The notes: a model not told the origin generated them from the letters alone. Shown: positions 50,640 to 62,555, numbered from the stretch's first letter. The stretch: DNA of 64,000 nt from Gymnorhina tibicen (GCA_013399875.1 VXAZ01018004.1:1-64000); one strand, 5' to 3'. Translations and numbers: made by a program.

Positions 50640-51240
50640 GTCTTGTGTATAAGCCAGTTTTTACCAAAAATGCACAAAATGTACATGTTGCAAGAAGAGA
50701 CGTAAAGACACAAGGATGAGTAGTAATTCTTTATCTCAGTCTTCTCCTGGGCTGCTGACCATCTTGTTCTAAGCTTAATGTAATATTTTATCAAATCTCC
50801 CTGCTTAACTGGAGCTATGTGCTTGACCAATGATATGGGACCTATTTTAACACCTAAAATTTCAGACAAATCTTTGATTAAACGAGCTGTAAATAGTAAT
50901 TTGATCTAAACCAATGTTTTGGACTGCCATATCCTTCAGTTGTTCCACTGGTTATACCCAGCTTGTCTGATGATCCATTTCTATTGGTTACCTTAAACTT
51001 TGTAGTGAACATACCTGAAATATCTTGCTTACTGTAAAAGACAGTCCTGTGTGAAGAGTTTGTGCATTAAAACCTTTACTTTTTCTAATGTCATTCCCTG
51101 ATTCAAGGCCAAGGTCCAGTGACCTTGCAAGCTTGGTATTTGTCTGTTCTGACTTTTTTCGTTTGTGTTGCTGAGGAACATGTGGCTGCACAGTTCTCTT
51201 TTCTCTAGTCACACACTCCCAATGTCCCCTGGCTAACACC
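50640..51240 (-). pseudogene. Decayed protein-coding remnant, family not identified
   Basis: Three minus-strand reading segments in shifting frames look protein-like rather than random. Segment 50988-51239 is basic, with the word PQQHKRKKSEQTNTK. A middle stretch at about 50900-50965 contains NGSSDKLGITSGT. Segment 50621-50869 contains LGVKIGPISLVKHIAPVKQG. They are separated by stops and frameshifts. The spacing and order suggest one ancestral product. The neighbourhood (an LTR-like block at 49890-50570 and promoter-like sequence at 51428-51519) makes an endogenous retrovirus or other retroelement the most likely source, but the orientation is opposite to that LTR. A retrocopied host gene is also possible. 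I do not recognise the family. Confidence 0.35.
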
Positions 51241-51427
51241 AGGGCTGAGCATCTCTTTCAAATGGTGTGAAAGTTTGCTTCAGGCAAGTAAGCTTTTGAT
51301 CCACAGGATATGACCTGTAGTGTTTTGCTGCCATTTACCAGGGACAGAAAAATGAAACCACTCGTATCCAGCAAGAAAGTGACATATTTAATTAAATAAA
51401 TCCCCACTTATATGTGAAAGTACATAA

Positions 51428-51519
51428 GGTGATTGGTCAGTGATCACCCACCCCCTAGGGTGATTGGCTAAGGTCTTACAACACCCATTTCCATAACATT
51501 TCTCCAGTGTATAAAAAAC
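51428..51519 (+). promoter_or_regulatory. Promoter-like patch: paired CCAAT boxes and TATA
   Basis: GGTGATTGG occurs twice (51428-51436 and 51459-51467), each carrying ATTGG, the inverse of a CCAAT box. GTATAAAAAAC follows at 51509-51519. The order and spacing (TATA about 40-75 bp after the boxes) resemble a polymerase II promoter such as an LTR U3. No gene follows it, so this is a sequence resemblance only. Confidence 0.3.
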
Positions 51520-53280
51520 AAAACTTAGACAAACATCAGGTGTTCAGATAGTTATACAAAAACATCTTATTGTTCTCATAGCTTGCGTGAGAAAGGAAAG
51601 ATTCACACAGAATATTACAAGAAGCTGGAAAAACCTTTCTAACAGCCCTTTTTGTATCCACAGTGTTTCCCTTTCCATTTACATCAGAGTGTTGCAAATC
51701 CTTCTGATCAATCAGACAGCTTTCAGTGAATCCACAAGAAGAGTGAAATTGAGTTACTTGGTTTCTACCTTTTTTTGCTAACACTATTAATAGACTGTAG
51801 AACAACCTTATCTCATTGGGCTCCAATTCTACAGGGTCCTTCCTCTCACTCTTTATAATGCAGTAACTTTGTATGCTTGTCAAATTTTGTGAAAATCAAG
51901 TTCAAGAGCAGAGGAATTTGGGAGTAAAGCATCAACAGGAATCATAGTAAGGGCCTCTTATACCTATAAAAATGTAATTTTAAGACAGACAGAGAGACTT
52001 GGAAAAGCATGTTGTGCTACAGATTTCTCTATAGATCTTTTTCCCAGTTTCACAAATATCACAGCTAATTCTGTTTAAAATTCTGTATTTACACCCTGAA
52101 TTTGTTGGCTGGTTGGTTGGTTGGTTGGTTGGTTGGTTTTTTGTTTTGTTTTGTTTTTTTTTTTGTAAAATCTATTGTAAACCTCATTATTATAACTGTT
52201 AAAAGATTGCTTTTAAAATTTTTGTACAAGTCTCTCTACCAGTATGCTGATTTATATGTTAACACTACATTCATCAATTATGATCCTTTGCTTTAAATGC
52301 AGTAGTTCTCTGACAGAGAATATATAAAATAATGTAAGAAACTGTGCCACTTAGTCAGCAATGATAAAGCCTGCATAAAGTAATGACATTAAATCCAAAA
52401 CATTCATTTGGTGAAGCTTAGATGAGTATCTCCCTGAAGTTGTCTCTTTTCTAGACTGGGGAATTGAGTTACTAATGAAAATATCATTTTGTTCAGTAGA
52501 GTTTCATGCCGTGATGGATGAGCTTTGGCTACTAGACAAACTCCTACCCAGAAACTCACTCACTTCCCCTCCTTCATGGGAAGGAAGGACAAAATATGAA
52601 AAAAAAAGGAATGAAAATGTTTGTGGGTCAAGATAAATACAAGAACTTGCTTGTCATATCTGTTGTGAACAAAACAGACATGAACTTGGGAAAATTAACT
52701 TCTTTTGCATATAACCACTTAAGTGACTGTAAAGTTGGTAAACAAACATAAAAAGTTGGGCGTGTGTAGTGAGCCAACAAGGTTTAAATTAGGAGATCTC
52801 ATCCATCTGTTAGCTGCAGAAGAAACTTACGCACCTCAAGAAGGTAACACAATGCACTAGACTAGATGTAGTTAGTCTGTCTATTCCCTGAAAGCACAGA
52901 GAATATATAAAAAATGCAAATATTCTTCATTGACTTTAAATAAGTGTTTATTTAAAATCTGGCAGCTAACTTTTTCTTAATAATGCAGTGTCCAGAACAG
53001 AAAGGAAATGAAATATATCAAAGATTTTTAGCCAGTTTCCATTACTCCCTGCCTTGAACCCTTGTTTTTCATAACCTTCTTGTGCACATTAGTCATAAAT
53101 CCTGTCCTTATGAAAGTGAAGCTCTTGATTAAGCAGAAAAATGAGACAGCTAAGGAGATGATACAATTTTGGCAATTTGGGTGTTTCCTTGGGGAAAAAA
53201 ATATATATTTTAATACATTTACATTACTGGATTAAACAGTTCTACAAGAGTGAAGGCTGGACTCCATTAAGAAGAGTATC
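51520..53280. other. AT-rich DNA with a (GGTT)n(TTTTG)n microsatellite
   Basis: No gene recognised. The frame at 51536-51883 (minus, 115 codons) may belong to the same decayed element as the remnant at 50640-51240, but I see no domain in it. The simple repeat at 52110-52164 is listed separately. Confidence 0.4.
52110..52164. repeat. (GGTT)n followed by (TTTTG)n
   Basis: About seven GGTT units followed by TTTTG units and a T run, seen directly. Confidence 0.92.
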
Positions 53281-53500
53281 TTTCATATAATGAGAGGCTG
53301 AGCAAGCTGGGAGTGTTCAGCTTAGAGAGAGAGAGTACTAAAGGGAAATCCCATCCATGCAAATAAATATATAATGGAGTGTAGAAAAGAAATGGCACTG
53401 AGAGTCTTTTCAGTGGTGCCCAGTGACAGGACAAGAGGCAATAACCACAAATTGAAATACAGGAGAACCCCTCTTAACACAGGAAAAAGAAATTACTTAC
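53281..53500 (+). mobile_element. CR1 LINE fragment
   Basis: Plus-strand CR1 piece from the C-terminal part of ORF2. Words: TTTCATATAATGAGAGGCTG, AGCTGGGAGTGTTCAGCTTA, GTCTTTTCAGTGGTGCCCAG and TGACAGGACAAGAGGCAATA. It stops near 53500, just before a CR1 piece of the opposite orientation, with no 3' tail. Confidence 0.87.
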
Positions 53501-53519
53501 CTCTTGCTATTAATATACT

Positions 53520-53714
53520 TTTTAAAATTCTTCTTGTTGTCTGACACAACACTGACCAGTTTCAACTCTAACTGATCTTTCGCCTTTCATGTCTGCTGCC
53601 TGTATATATCAACCACAGTTGTATTGTCTTCCCATGAAGTTCAACATCACTGCCAGAGATCATGCAACTTCATTTTTATCTTGAGCTCCATGAGGAGTTC
53701 CCTGTTGAGCCAAG
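53520..53714 (-). mobile_element. CR1 LINE, ORF2 linker region (left of LTR)
   Basis: Minus-strand CR1 covering the segment between endonuclease and RT. The plus-strand words TCTGACACAACACTGACCAG, CCAGAGATCATGCAACTT and TTGAGCTCCATGAGGAGTTC are the complement of this part of ORF2. Homology is broken at 53714 by an LTR and resumes at 54448 with CTGGTCTTCTGTCCC. Confidence 0.8.
53710..53714. repeat. Target site duplication CCAAG, left
   Basis: CCAAG, paired with CCGAG at 54443-54447 (one substitution). Both sit in the CR1 word GCCAAGCTGGTCTTCT that the insertion split. Confidence 0.75.
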
Positions 53715-54442
53715 TGTTATGAATGGATGATTGGGTTTAAACAAGTCCCTGCCTTTTGCCCAGGCCTCTGGGAGCAGGCAGTAGCTTTATTGAGGTGGCC
53801 AGCACCCCAAGACCCACTCTCATTCACAAGTTCTTTAATAATGGCTGATTCAGTCTATTATAGAATTAATTATTTATTAATAGACACAAAACTAACAGAC
53901 ATAAGACTTAAAACAGACTATTACTACACAGGAATAAGACAAAAAGGGAATACTAGTATTATACACCCAGGATTAAAGATACCATTAAATTTTACAGCTA
54001 GCTAAGAAATAGTATAACTTAGGATCCAATGTTTCTTACCACCAAATTGTTGAAGGGACACACATCAAAATCCTTTCCCTCGGTTTCTGGAAAAGTAACT
54101 ACAAAGTTGTGTCCAAGCTTCAGGAAGAAATTGTCTCGCATGTTCCAAAAGAGTGTGTAAGAGACTTCTGCCTCTGTGATAATTCCTGTGGACTTTTATA
54201 GACATAAGAAGCATGTCTTTTGGTCACCAGTGTTTATTTTCCTTTATCTCTTCCACATCTGCTCTCATACCAAGATGTGTAGTTGGGGCTGCGGCTTAGA
54301 CTCTTGGGCGCCTGGAGGTGACCCTTTGCTGGGCCCTCTGACCCCTTGCTAGGCTCTCTGACTCCTTGCTGGACTATTAATCTGGCCAGAGTTATCTCTT
54401 CCAAATGCCCCAGCCATAAGAGAGGAGGGACGTCCTGCCACA
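53715..54442 (-). mobile_element. Solo LTR of an endogenous retrovirus, family A copy 2
   Basis: A 728-bp relative of the LTR at 11971-12696. On the plus strand it runs from TGTTATGAATGG to GTCCTGCCACA, so its minus-strand ends are TGTGGCAGGAC and CATTCATAACA, canonical TG...CA. A TATA-like CTATAAAAG is at 54193-54201 and an AATAAAGCT polyadenylation signal at 53786-53791, both on the minus strand at positions equal to copy 1. A 5-bp target duplication (CCAAG/CCGAG) shows insertion into CR1. No internal retroviral genes remain. The 144-codon frame at 54234-54668 runs across the LTR/CR1 junction and is not a gene. Confidence 0.88.
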
Positions 54443-54447
54443 CCGAG
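54443..54447. repeat. Target site duplication CCGAG, right
   Basis: Right-hand partner of CCAAG at 53710-53714, with one base changed. Confidence 0.7.
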
Positions 54448-55150
54448 CTGGTCTTCTGTCCCAATTGCTTAAGACACAGTGGTATTGCCTGCTCCCATGG
54501 TTCTAAGAAGTATTTACTAAAGACTGACCAGCACTCATGGACTCCTAAGCCCTCAAAAACAAACTGCCAGGGTACTCTAATGAATTTGATCATTTCATGA
54601 TCACTGTGGCCAAGACAGCGACCTACCATCACATTCCCCTTGAGCCCTTCTCTATTTACAAATAACATGTCCTAAAAATCTTATTTCCTGGTTGACTCAC
54701 TGGGTAATTTTGACAAGAAGTTATCTTTTACAAACTTGAATTTCCAAGACTGGCTTTTCAAAGCACGATATTCCTGGTTATATCCGAAAAATTGAAATCT
54801 TCCTAAAGAACAAGCGCCACTGATACAGAGATTTCTCCTAATTGCCTGTAGAAAAATTCATCAGTGCTTACACTTTGGCTGGGCAGTCTGTAGTAGACAT
54901 CCTCTAAAATTCTCCTGTACTTCCCATTTCCCTAATGTACACCCAGAGGCTCTCAAACACATAATCACTAACTATAATCAAACCTCTCTACTAAGTACAG
55001 TGCAAGACCTCCACCTCACCTGTCCTATCTATCTTTCCTGAGCAGAAGATAGACACCCCCATCCCAGCACTCTAGTCATGGGACTCAATTCCACAAAGTC
55101 TCCCTACGACCAATGATATCTGGAAGCTGGCCAATGCTTACAGTTCATTC
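54448..55150 (-). mobile_element. CR1 LINE, endonuclease region (right of LTR)
   Basis: Continuation of the minus-strand CR1 copy, reaching into the ORF2 endonuclease. Plus-strand complement words include CCAGCACTCATGGACTCCTA, TTCATGATCACTGTGGCCAA, CATCACATTCCCCTTGAGCC and CCATCCCAGCACTCTAGTCA. The place where the CR1 endonuclease normally encodes a YRPP-like motif is visible at about 54880-54910 but decayed. This is the most 5' CR1 sequence in the window. It lacks both the start of ORF2 and the 3' end. Confidence 0.78.
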
Positions 55151-55199
55151 TGTCAATAGATTTTAGTATAAAGCCCAGATTCTAGTTTCAGTGAGAAAG

Positions 55200-55345
55200 G
55201 ACAACTTGAGATCATCTACTTCAACTTCACTGCTTAAACAGGGTCATGTAGAGCAGGTTGTCCAGCACTGTGTCCAGTTGGGTTTTGAACACCTCCAGAG
55301 ATGAAACTCCTAAACCTCTCTGGGCAACTGGTGCTCTGACCACCC
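55200..55345 (-). mobile_element. CR1 LINE 3' end
   Basis: Minus-strand CR1 3' region. The complement reads AGATCATCTACTTCAAC, GTAGAGCAGGTTGTCCAGCA, GGGTTTTGAACACCTCCAGA and CTCTGGGCAACTGGTGCTCT. It is a separate insertion from the fragment that ends near 55150. Confidence 0.82.
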
Positions 55346-55384
55346 TTAAAGATAGATTGAACTATTGAACAATGATTAATAGGT

Positions 55385-55490
55385 TGAAATATAAAAAGTC
55401 CAAATGCTGGATTCTGCATCTAGAATGGAGTATCAGGCACAAGTATAAATGAGGAGAGGAATGGCTGGACCATTAAAGAAGGCTGACCAT
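55385..55490 (+). mobile_element. Possible CR1 LINE fragment
   Basis: About 100 bp resembling the middle of CR1 ORF2 in plus orientation, through words like AAGTCCAAATGCTGGATTCT and GGAATGGCTGGACCATTAAA. The match is weak, so this is tentative. Confidence 0.4.
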
Positions 55491-55560
55491 CTGAAACACA
55501 TGCATACATTTTGAAATATTCATACATGAAGTAGTAGGAAATACCCAGTGAGAAATGACC

Positions 55561-55991
55561 TGTTGTTCTGGTTTAGTCCAGGACAGGGTTAACTTTTGCA
55601 GCAGCCAGCAGGGGCATGGCTACGGTGGTGGGCTTATTTGATACCACTTCATGCCACGCACAGGGAGGATGAAGGGGACTTGAGTTTTTTCTTGTTTGCC
55701 AAAGTGTGCAGTTGGGTAGCACAGAGTCCTGTGTGGTGAGTAATCCTGTGTAAATCACTCACTTACATTGTACATTTTAAGCATTTTTGTTTGTATTGTT
55801 CACTTTCTTATTTCATTGCTATTTCTAGTAAATTGTTTTTATCTCCATCTGTGATATTTACCTCTTTGTGCCTCCCATTCTCCTCTCCATCCTGCTGCAG
55901 GGGGAGGGGAGGGGGAGAACTACGCATGCACAATATCATTGGGGTGTTTCAGTGGGAACACTAAGCTGGGGAATACCATGCCTAAACTACA
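55561..55991 (+). mobile_element. Solo LTR-like element of avian ERV type
   Basis: Starts TGTTGTTCTGGTTTAGTCC and ends near TAAACTACA, imperfect inverted ends of the TGT...ACA type. Inside are CAGCAGCCAGCAGGGGCATGG, an AGTAAATTGTTTTTATCTCC stretch (AGTAAA-type polyadenylation region) near 55828, and a G-rich segment GGGGGAGGGGAGGGGG typical of the 3' part of bird ERVL-like LTRs. No convincing target duplication: the flanking TGACC and CCACC differ at two positions. No internal genes. Confidence 0.68.
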
Positions 55992-58900
55992 CCACCTATC
56001 CTCATTCAGATGCTCATATGAGAGCTGGAGTCTTCTCTCTGATGCTGCATGTGGTGCCTAAACAATTTTAAGTATAGGCTTGTTTAGAGGGAAAAGACTC
56101 CTTTACTTCCAGTTCAAATAAGTTGAAGACAAATTTAGAAAAAACAGCAAGGTGTATACAATTATACTATCAGCAAAACTTAATTTCTTTGGGAGCCTCG
56201 AATGTGCAAGTTTTGTAACCAACCCACAGCATATGATTTTTTCCCTCACTAATATACAAAGGTATCATAAAAACCCAAGAGATTAATTCTGTACGTAGGT
56301 GTTTGTGAACAGAAATTGTGGAACACCAAGTCAATTTTTCTGTATTGGAGTTAATATATAGATCACCATACTTAGCTGATGCAAGGTCAAGGTAGAGTGA
56401 AGACGAGATTGTGAAAGCCTAGGCTTGAATTTATTTGTACCATTACTAACTGTTGCTAAAATCTGTGGAAGGTCTTACCAAAAACTCCTCATGATCATAA
56501 ATACAACAGATTGAATGCTTTGAATTTTGGCAAAAACCAGGATTATGTAAGAAGACAAGCAGTATTTATAAGTTTCATCAGAAAAAAAAAAAATTCCAAA
56601 CTGAACCCAAATCCCTGTATAGTTGATACATCCCTTTTGGACATGGAATTTCTATCTATCCTATCTATCCATCTGTAAGATGTCTTGTTCTGTTGGGTAA
56701 AATTTCATTTGAAATGTCTATTGAAATGATAAAAAAAGTAAACCAGTGACACATGACTTAATGCATATTTGCATTTCTTTTTTTTTTCATCTTATGCAGA
56801 GGGCAAATTTAATGTAAGCAGACAATGCAAATGGAGGTATTCAAATGAGTCTGTATCATAAAGATGTATGGGGTTTCTCAGATATCTCCCCTGGTAAATT
56901 GTCTTTCTCGGATCTAATTGGAATTCAACAAACATAAGTTATTTTATTTTGAAGAAACTAACCGCTGAAGGGAAAAAAAAATCAATAGAGATTTCTGGGC
57001 AACAAGAAAACGGGCGATTGTCATACTACTTGATTTTAAATTAAAGCTTTCATCTTTAAAGGATTTGTTGAAATGTAGAAAACACATATGGATTACAGGG
57101 AATTAATTTATGGAAAATGCAATCTCTGAAGCCTCTTCATTATTTTTACACACTTGCCAGCAGTTTCTATCAGCCGTATTCCTTCTATGTTAGGGTAGGC
57201 AGCAATGGCCAGAAGGCTCTGCGAAACATGTCATAAATGAAAGTGTTATGTCTCAGAAGTATTAGAAAATACATTGAACCAAACATATTTGGTTTGGGAA
57301 ATCTGTATTTAGTCATCCGCAATTGTCTCTATGTCACTATTGCAACTTTTGCACTGACATCCTTCAATTTTATGGGATTAAAACTTTGATTTCATGATCT
57401 ATATATTCTCTTACAACACTAAAAGATTATAAGGAAGGCTACAGACTGAACTAGTGCATCCTCCATAAGCCTATAACTTTTTGTGAAAGGATCTCAAATA
57501 AGGACTTTTAACAATTGCAGTTAGTGCTTCTTGTTTCTGGGAAATGCAATAGGAAAATCATCTCTGATCAGCAAAGTAGGAAAATTAGGTTAGAGGTAGA
57601 ATACTCACTCAGACAAGCAGACAAGTGATTTTTAATGCAGAACAAAGTATATTTTCTGAAGTGTAGAAGAAAGATACTTTAGGCAGTCTCTGAAACTGCA
57701 CTGTTGGTGTACAACCAAGTTGCAATTTTTTTTTTTACGAGACTTACATTAGTGCAAAGAAAACAGAAAGCAGTATGATACGACTGTTAGTTCTAATCTA
57801 ATAGTTACTTCAGCCTGATTGAAAAAATAATTATGTCTAGCTGACTAAAATTAGAAATTTATTTTAAAATATTTTATGTATTCTTTTCCTACTCACATCA
57901 ATAGAAAAATTATTGTTGATTTCAAGAGGACAAGAATTTTTTCCTTGCAATTTACATACCATATGGAAAAAACATAGTTAGACAACATTGCTGGGTTTTT
58001 TTTTTTAATTCCTGAAAATCTGAAAACTACCGAAAATAATAGTTGTCTGAGCAAGTGATACTAAAATATCATGTTAAGATGAGAACATGAAATATATATT
58101 TTTTAAAGTGTGTTTACATACCTGTGTTAAGATAGTCTATAAGGGCAAATTTTAGGCTAATATCTCAAAGTTTCATAGAAACAGAATATATGTACTTAAG
58201 GTAATATGCTAATTGCAACTTTATTAAAAGGTCAGTATCTTTATATTTGCTTTGTCAAATTGACTATTGTTTTTCAAGTAGTCATGGAAAATAGAATATA
58301 CTCTTTGTTGGAGATTACATTACAAGCATAGTTTTAAAATAACGAAAATCCTTCTGCTGCAAATAGACTGATTTAATGAAATGGACTTCCATACCAACGT
58401 TCCTTTTACACCACAAAAGGAAAGGGCTTTTCTTTGTCTAAGTGTTTTCAGAAGATGAAATTCAGTCCTACAGGTGCTGTTGATTTAATCATATTGTTAC
58501 TTTTTTCAGATGATTAAGTGAAATTCCCCCACAGAAGGTGAGGTCATCCAAGCAACAACTGCAAAGCTTGTGATCCAGGTGGCCAGTTACAGGCTCAAAT
58601 GTTAAATCATGAATCTCATGGCAAAAGTATAACCACAGTGACCACTTTGTGATCAAGCCATATACTGGTATAAATTAGACTCAATAACTCTGCACAGCAA
58701 ATCAATCTCCAAATAATCAGTTCTCTTTTTCCATGAAAATAAGTAAGTAGATGAAGAACTGGAATTCTGGGGTAATAATTGGTATTAGGATTTGAAAAAA
58801 GGATTATAATGAAAATGTAATAGGATCTTATCCATAAATGCATAAACAGAATTTATTTAATACGATGATACTGTAAGATTAAGATACAGGTTTATACAAC

Positions 58901-61488
58901 ACTTGATTTTTCATTTCACAAAAAGAGACTTTCTTAAAGAATATGTTCTGAGAAAAAAAAATCTTTATTGTTTGTTTGGGGTTTTTTTCTGTTTTCTTCG
59001 TAATCTTTCACATACAGACTCTCTTTTAAAGTTGCTTCAGACCAGAGGCTTACATTGGCAGAAATTTACATTGGCAATGAGGCCATATTTTGCACAAAAG
59101 AAAATTTGACTGAAAACTTCTACTGTGAGAGATTTTGGAGAAAACTATAATCCTCTTCCTAAGCCCGAAGCTCTTCTCTTTCACAGTTCTGACATGAAAA
59201 TTCAACCTGCAGTCTCTAAATCATGAGAATTAGGAAAAAAAGAAACAGAAAATCTGTATTATCTTTCTTACTAGCAAGAGCAATACCAACAACTGATAGA
59301 TAACAGTGTCTTGAGTATCTTGTGTATTTCTGCCTCTTGAAAAAACAAAATATAACATAATTTCACTTATTAAGAAAAAATACAAAATTATGGAGACTTA
59401 CTGAATATTCCACACAATTGTGCAAAAGCAGTCCACCAGGCTAACCACTGTTTATTTTTTCATAGCAGATTTTGCATCTGCTCAGTCATATTTTCATAAA
59501 AAAGATAAGGAAAGTAAATATCTGTGCTATTAACCACTTTTATACACTATAGGCAGAATATGTGCAGTTTGTTTTACACTAAGGCATTGTCATTTGAAAG
59601 CCAGGGTTATGTTGGTTTCTTCCAATTGTTTTTAACTGGTGGCTGATACCAGTCGCCTCTGGAGACAAGATGTAGTCCTGTTGCTGTCACGAAAAATTCT
59701 GTGCACATCTTGAATCGTTTTGTTCCAAGTGGACATGAATTGGTTGATGCTGAAGGGAGCCATTACAGTGACATAATGTTCTTCCTATTTGTTGTTTGAT
59801 AGAATCCCACACCGGTAGTTTATTCATTCCTAGCGACTAGAGTTCTGTTAGGAGTAAATGAGGTTCTGTCTTTGCATATCTAGTAATAAATTATGGTACT
59901 TCTTATTGAAGATGGATAGGGTAATAAAAAATAAGAAAGAGTAAAGCATGTATCTCAGCAAAGCACAAAACCATATAAATGAAGAAAACAAGCTTAAACT
60001 GTTGGCAACAACAATAACACACCACCAAGGGCAAACTGTGTTATTTTTTTTATAAAGTGGCACTATACATATATTTCGCCTTTGGCAGTGATATTCAGGA
60101 ATGGTACCCTTCAGTCTGATAGGAAAAAAAGTTGAATGGTAGAGGGTTGCAATATATGCATGGAAAGTATTTTGGGGATACCTACTCTATTTGGAAATTA
60201 TGGAAATGTACTTCATGGTTTTCATCTTGTTTCTGATACTTGTTTCAGGTCTTGGTTTTAAGTTTCAGAGGTTGTGATGGATACAAGTCTGTATGAAATG
60301 CCAGACTTTAGAATAAGAACTGAAGCATGATAATAGCCTTTCTTCAACAAATTGCAGTCTCTTAGGTTAAACACTCAGTGCAGTATCTGAAAAAAGGGTC
60401 TCAGCAGCAGCCATTCACTTTTCTTCCATCTCAAAAACCTCAACTATTCACATTATAGTAAGAGAAGCAGTTCCAAAAACCTGGACCAAACAGAAAGTCA
60501 TGGAACTTTTTCACCAAATGATTGGCTTTAAGACTGAATTAAATTTATATCATATATTCATCCTCTGACTCAAGTCAGAGGTACAAAATACCTTCAGTAA
60601 GAAGTTGAACAGTATTATTCTCTGAAATACTCCTCCACAGAAATTAGATAGGCACTGGAGATACGGCCTCAAATATTTTTGTTAACGACTAAGAACTGTT
60701 GCCTATATCCAAGCCAAATCCTATTGCTAAAAGACTATGATGGCTACTCAGGCTATTTGACTACTGTTCGTAATAACACTTACAGGTTAGTATTGGGTTT
60801 TCCTGGGAAGGAGCTTCCCAGAAGCACCCTCCACAGAGGATGCTTTAAGGCAATTAATCATTCAGTAACAGGAATAACCACCAGAACTTTCTAAACAAAA
60901 GATAAATTGTCGTTCTTTACTCTTAACAGGCACAACTCCTGAAGCATGAATTAGTCATCCTCACACAAATTAAAATATTGCAGTGGGGCAATGTGCAGCG
61001 ACAGAATAAAAAGTTAAAATCCTAGAAACTGAAAGTGAGAACTCAGTTTTATTTACAACATCATGTCGAAACATTCTTTGGTTTGACTGTATGCAAATTT
61101 AAGATTCATTTTAAATATATGCTTACTTTCTCACTAGTTGATAAAACTTCCAAATTACTCCAAATCTAAAAACCTCCAAAGTATTTTTCTTCTTTGTCTC
61201 AGCTTTTTAAAAAAGTAGATAAACTATTTAAAACGACAGGAGATTCCCACTTATTTCCAAATTAAAATCTGTTCATAAACACAAAACACTGTTTTAAGAG
61301 TTTAATTTTTAAACAAAGATTACATGATAAATCTAAGAGTACTTTCACAAGTGTTCTGTAAGGTTTTTGTTCCAGTTTGATCTTCAAAGCCATGTAACTT
61401 TTTAAAATTACTTTGAAATGAGCTATAAATAATAAAATTGTTTAAAATATGACAAAAGAACTGCTCCTAAATTTACATTTGCAGTTAC
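55992..61488. other. AT-rich unique DNA, no gene recognised
   Basis: About 5.5 kb without a recognised repeat or gene. Around 56651-56671 there is a small (TCTA)/(ATCC) run. The segment 56760-57260 keeps a few CpGs, has low repeat content and reads like conserved non-coding DNA (see findings). Frames on both strands lack domains. Confidence 0.42.
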
Positions 61489-61680
61489 CTAGGGACCTTC
61501 AGATGCTATCTAGTCCATCTCTCTATCCAAAGAAAACACCCTGTCATTCTTGGCAGGTGTTTGCCTGATGAGAAATATGTATTAGAAATACATATGGTGA
61601 TGGAGCTTGCACAATAACCCAGCCAGCTTTTTCAATGTTTATCTCTTCACATTGTCAGAACATACTAATATTTCAAAATG
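61489..61680 (-). mobile_element. Very old CR1 fragment (3' end)
   Basis: Diverged CR1-like sequence in minus orientation. It contains AGGGACCTTCAGATGCTATC, CTAGTCCATCTC, GTGATGGAGCTTGCACAATA and CCAGCCAGCTTTTTCAATGT. These line up in order with the complement of the CR1 3' end (GATCATCTAGTCCA, GATGGAGATTCCACA, AGGCAACCTGTTCCA). An older subfamily than the other copies. Confidence 0.55.
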
Positions 61681-62555
61681 TTTCCTACTTTAACATTATC
61701 CTACCATCTTTGATACCAATTGCGTTAATTATTAGAACTGTTGGCATCACTGGGAACATTTTCCATATATTTAGAAAAACAGCCTTCTTCAGGTGGTGAA
61801 ATGTACTAATGAGAGCTACTCTGGTTTTCCTTTCAGGCATTTTATCATTCATGGAGCATATAATCTTATTTTCCAAAGTGAAGATGCATATTTTAAATAG
61901 CAATAAAACAAAATATTCTGAATAAGCAATATGAGCATGCGTTTTCCTCATCTCTACACGTTCAGTTTCACTGATATTAGTGGCAGGAACACATGCATAT
62001 TCAGCAGAAGTAAGTGGGAATAGCCACATTGCCTTCTCTGGAGCTGGACTTGCTCATTGCGAATAGCAATTTGGTCTATTGTATTCTAAATAAGAAAATG
62101 TGACTTTTCCACCATTCTTAATCTTTTAAAAGTGTGCCTCCATGTTGAAAATAGACAGAATTCCTCTTTCTCAAACAAATATGTTGGCAAAGTAAACATT
62201 TTGTTCAGCCTTTGTTAAAAAAATAAAATAAAAACAATTCTAGAGATTTTTTGAAAATAAATAAATATATAAGTAAATCTTTAAACCCTTGGACATTTTG
62301 AATGCTAACTGAGTATTCAGGTCTCATTGTGTAACTACCTTCCATGCATAAAGATAGCAGAGCCTGGGCATTTGAGCTCACAGGATATTTACTTTAGGGA
62401 ATGCCAATTTATACCTTGAGGTTTCTCCATTATTTGCTGATGTATATAAATTGCGATGTCAGATGTAAACATCAGTACACTTAGGAAATATAGATATATG
62501 ACAGTACTTCAGCATCTAGAAAACTATGCCAATCACTGAAAGATACACAAAATAT
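61681..62555. other. AT-rich unique DNA, no gene recognised
   Basis: Contains a 114-codon minus-strand frame (61685-62029) with no recognised domain. Nothing else seen. Confidence 0.42.

Noticed and set aside
54234..54668. 144-codon minus-strand frame, the longest in the window
   Set aside because: Crosses from CR1 endonuclease-region sequence into the LTR, so it is a chance fusion of two repeats rather than a gene.
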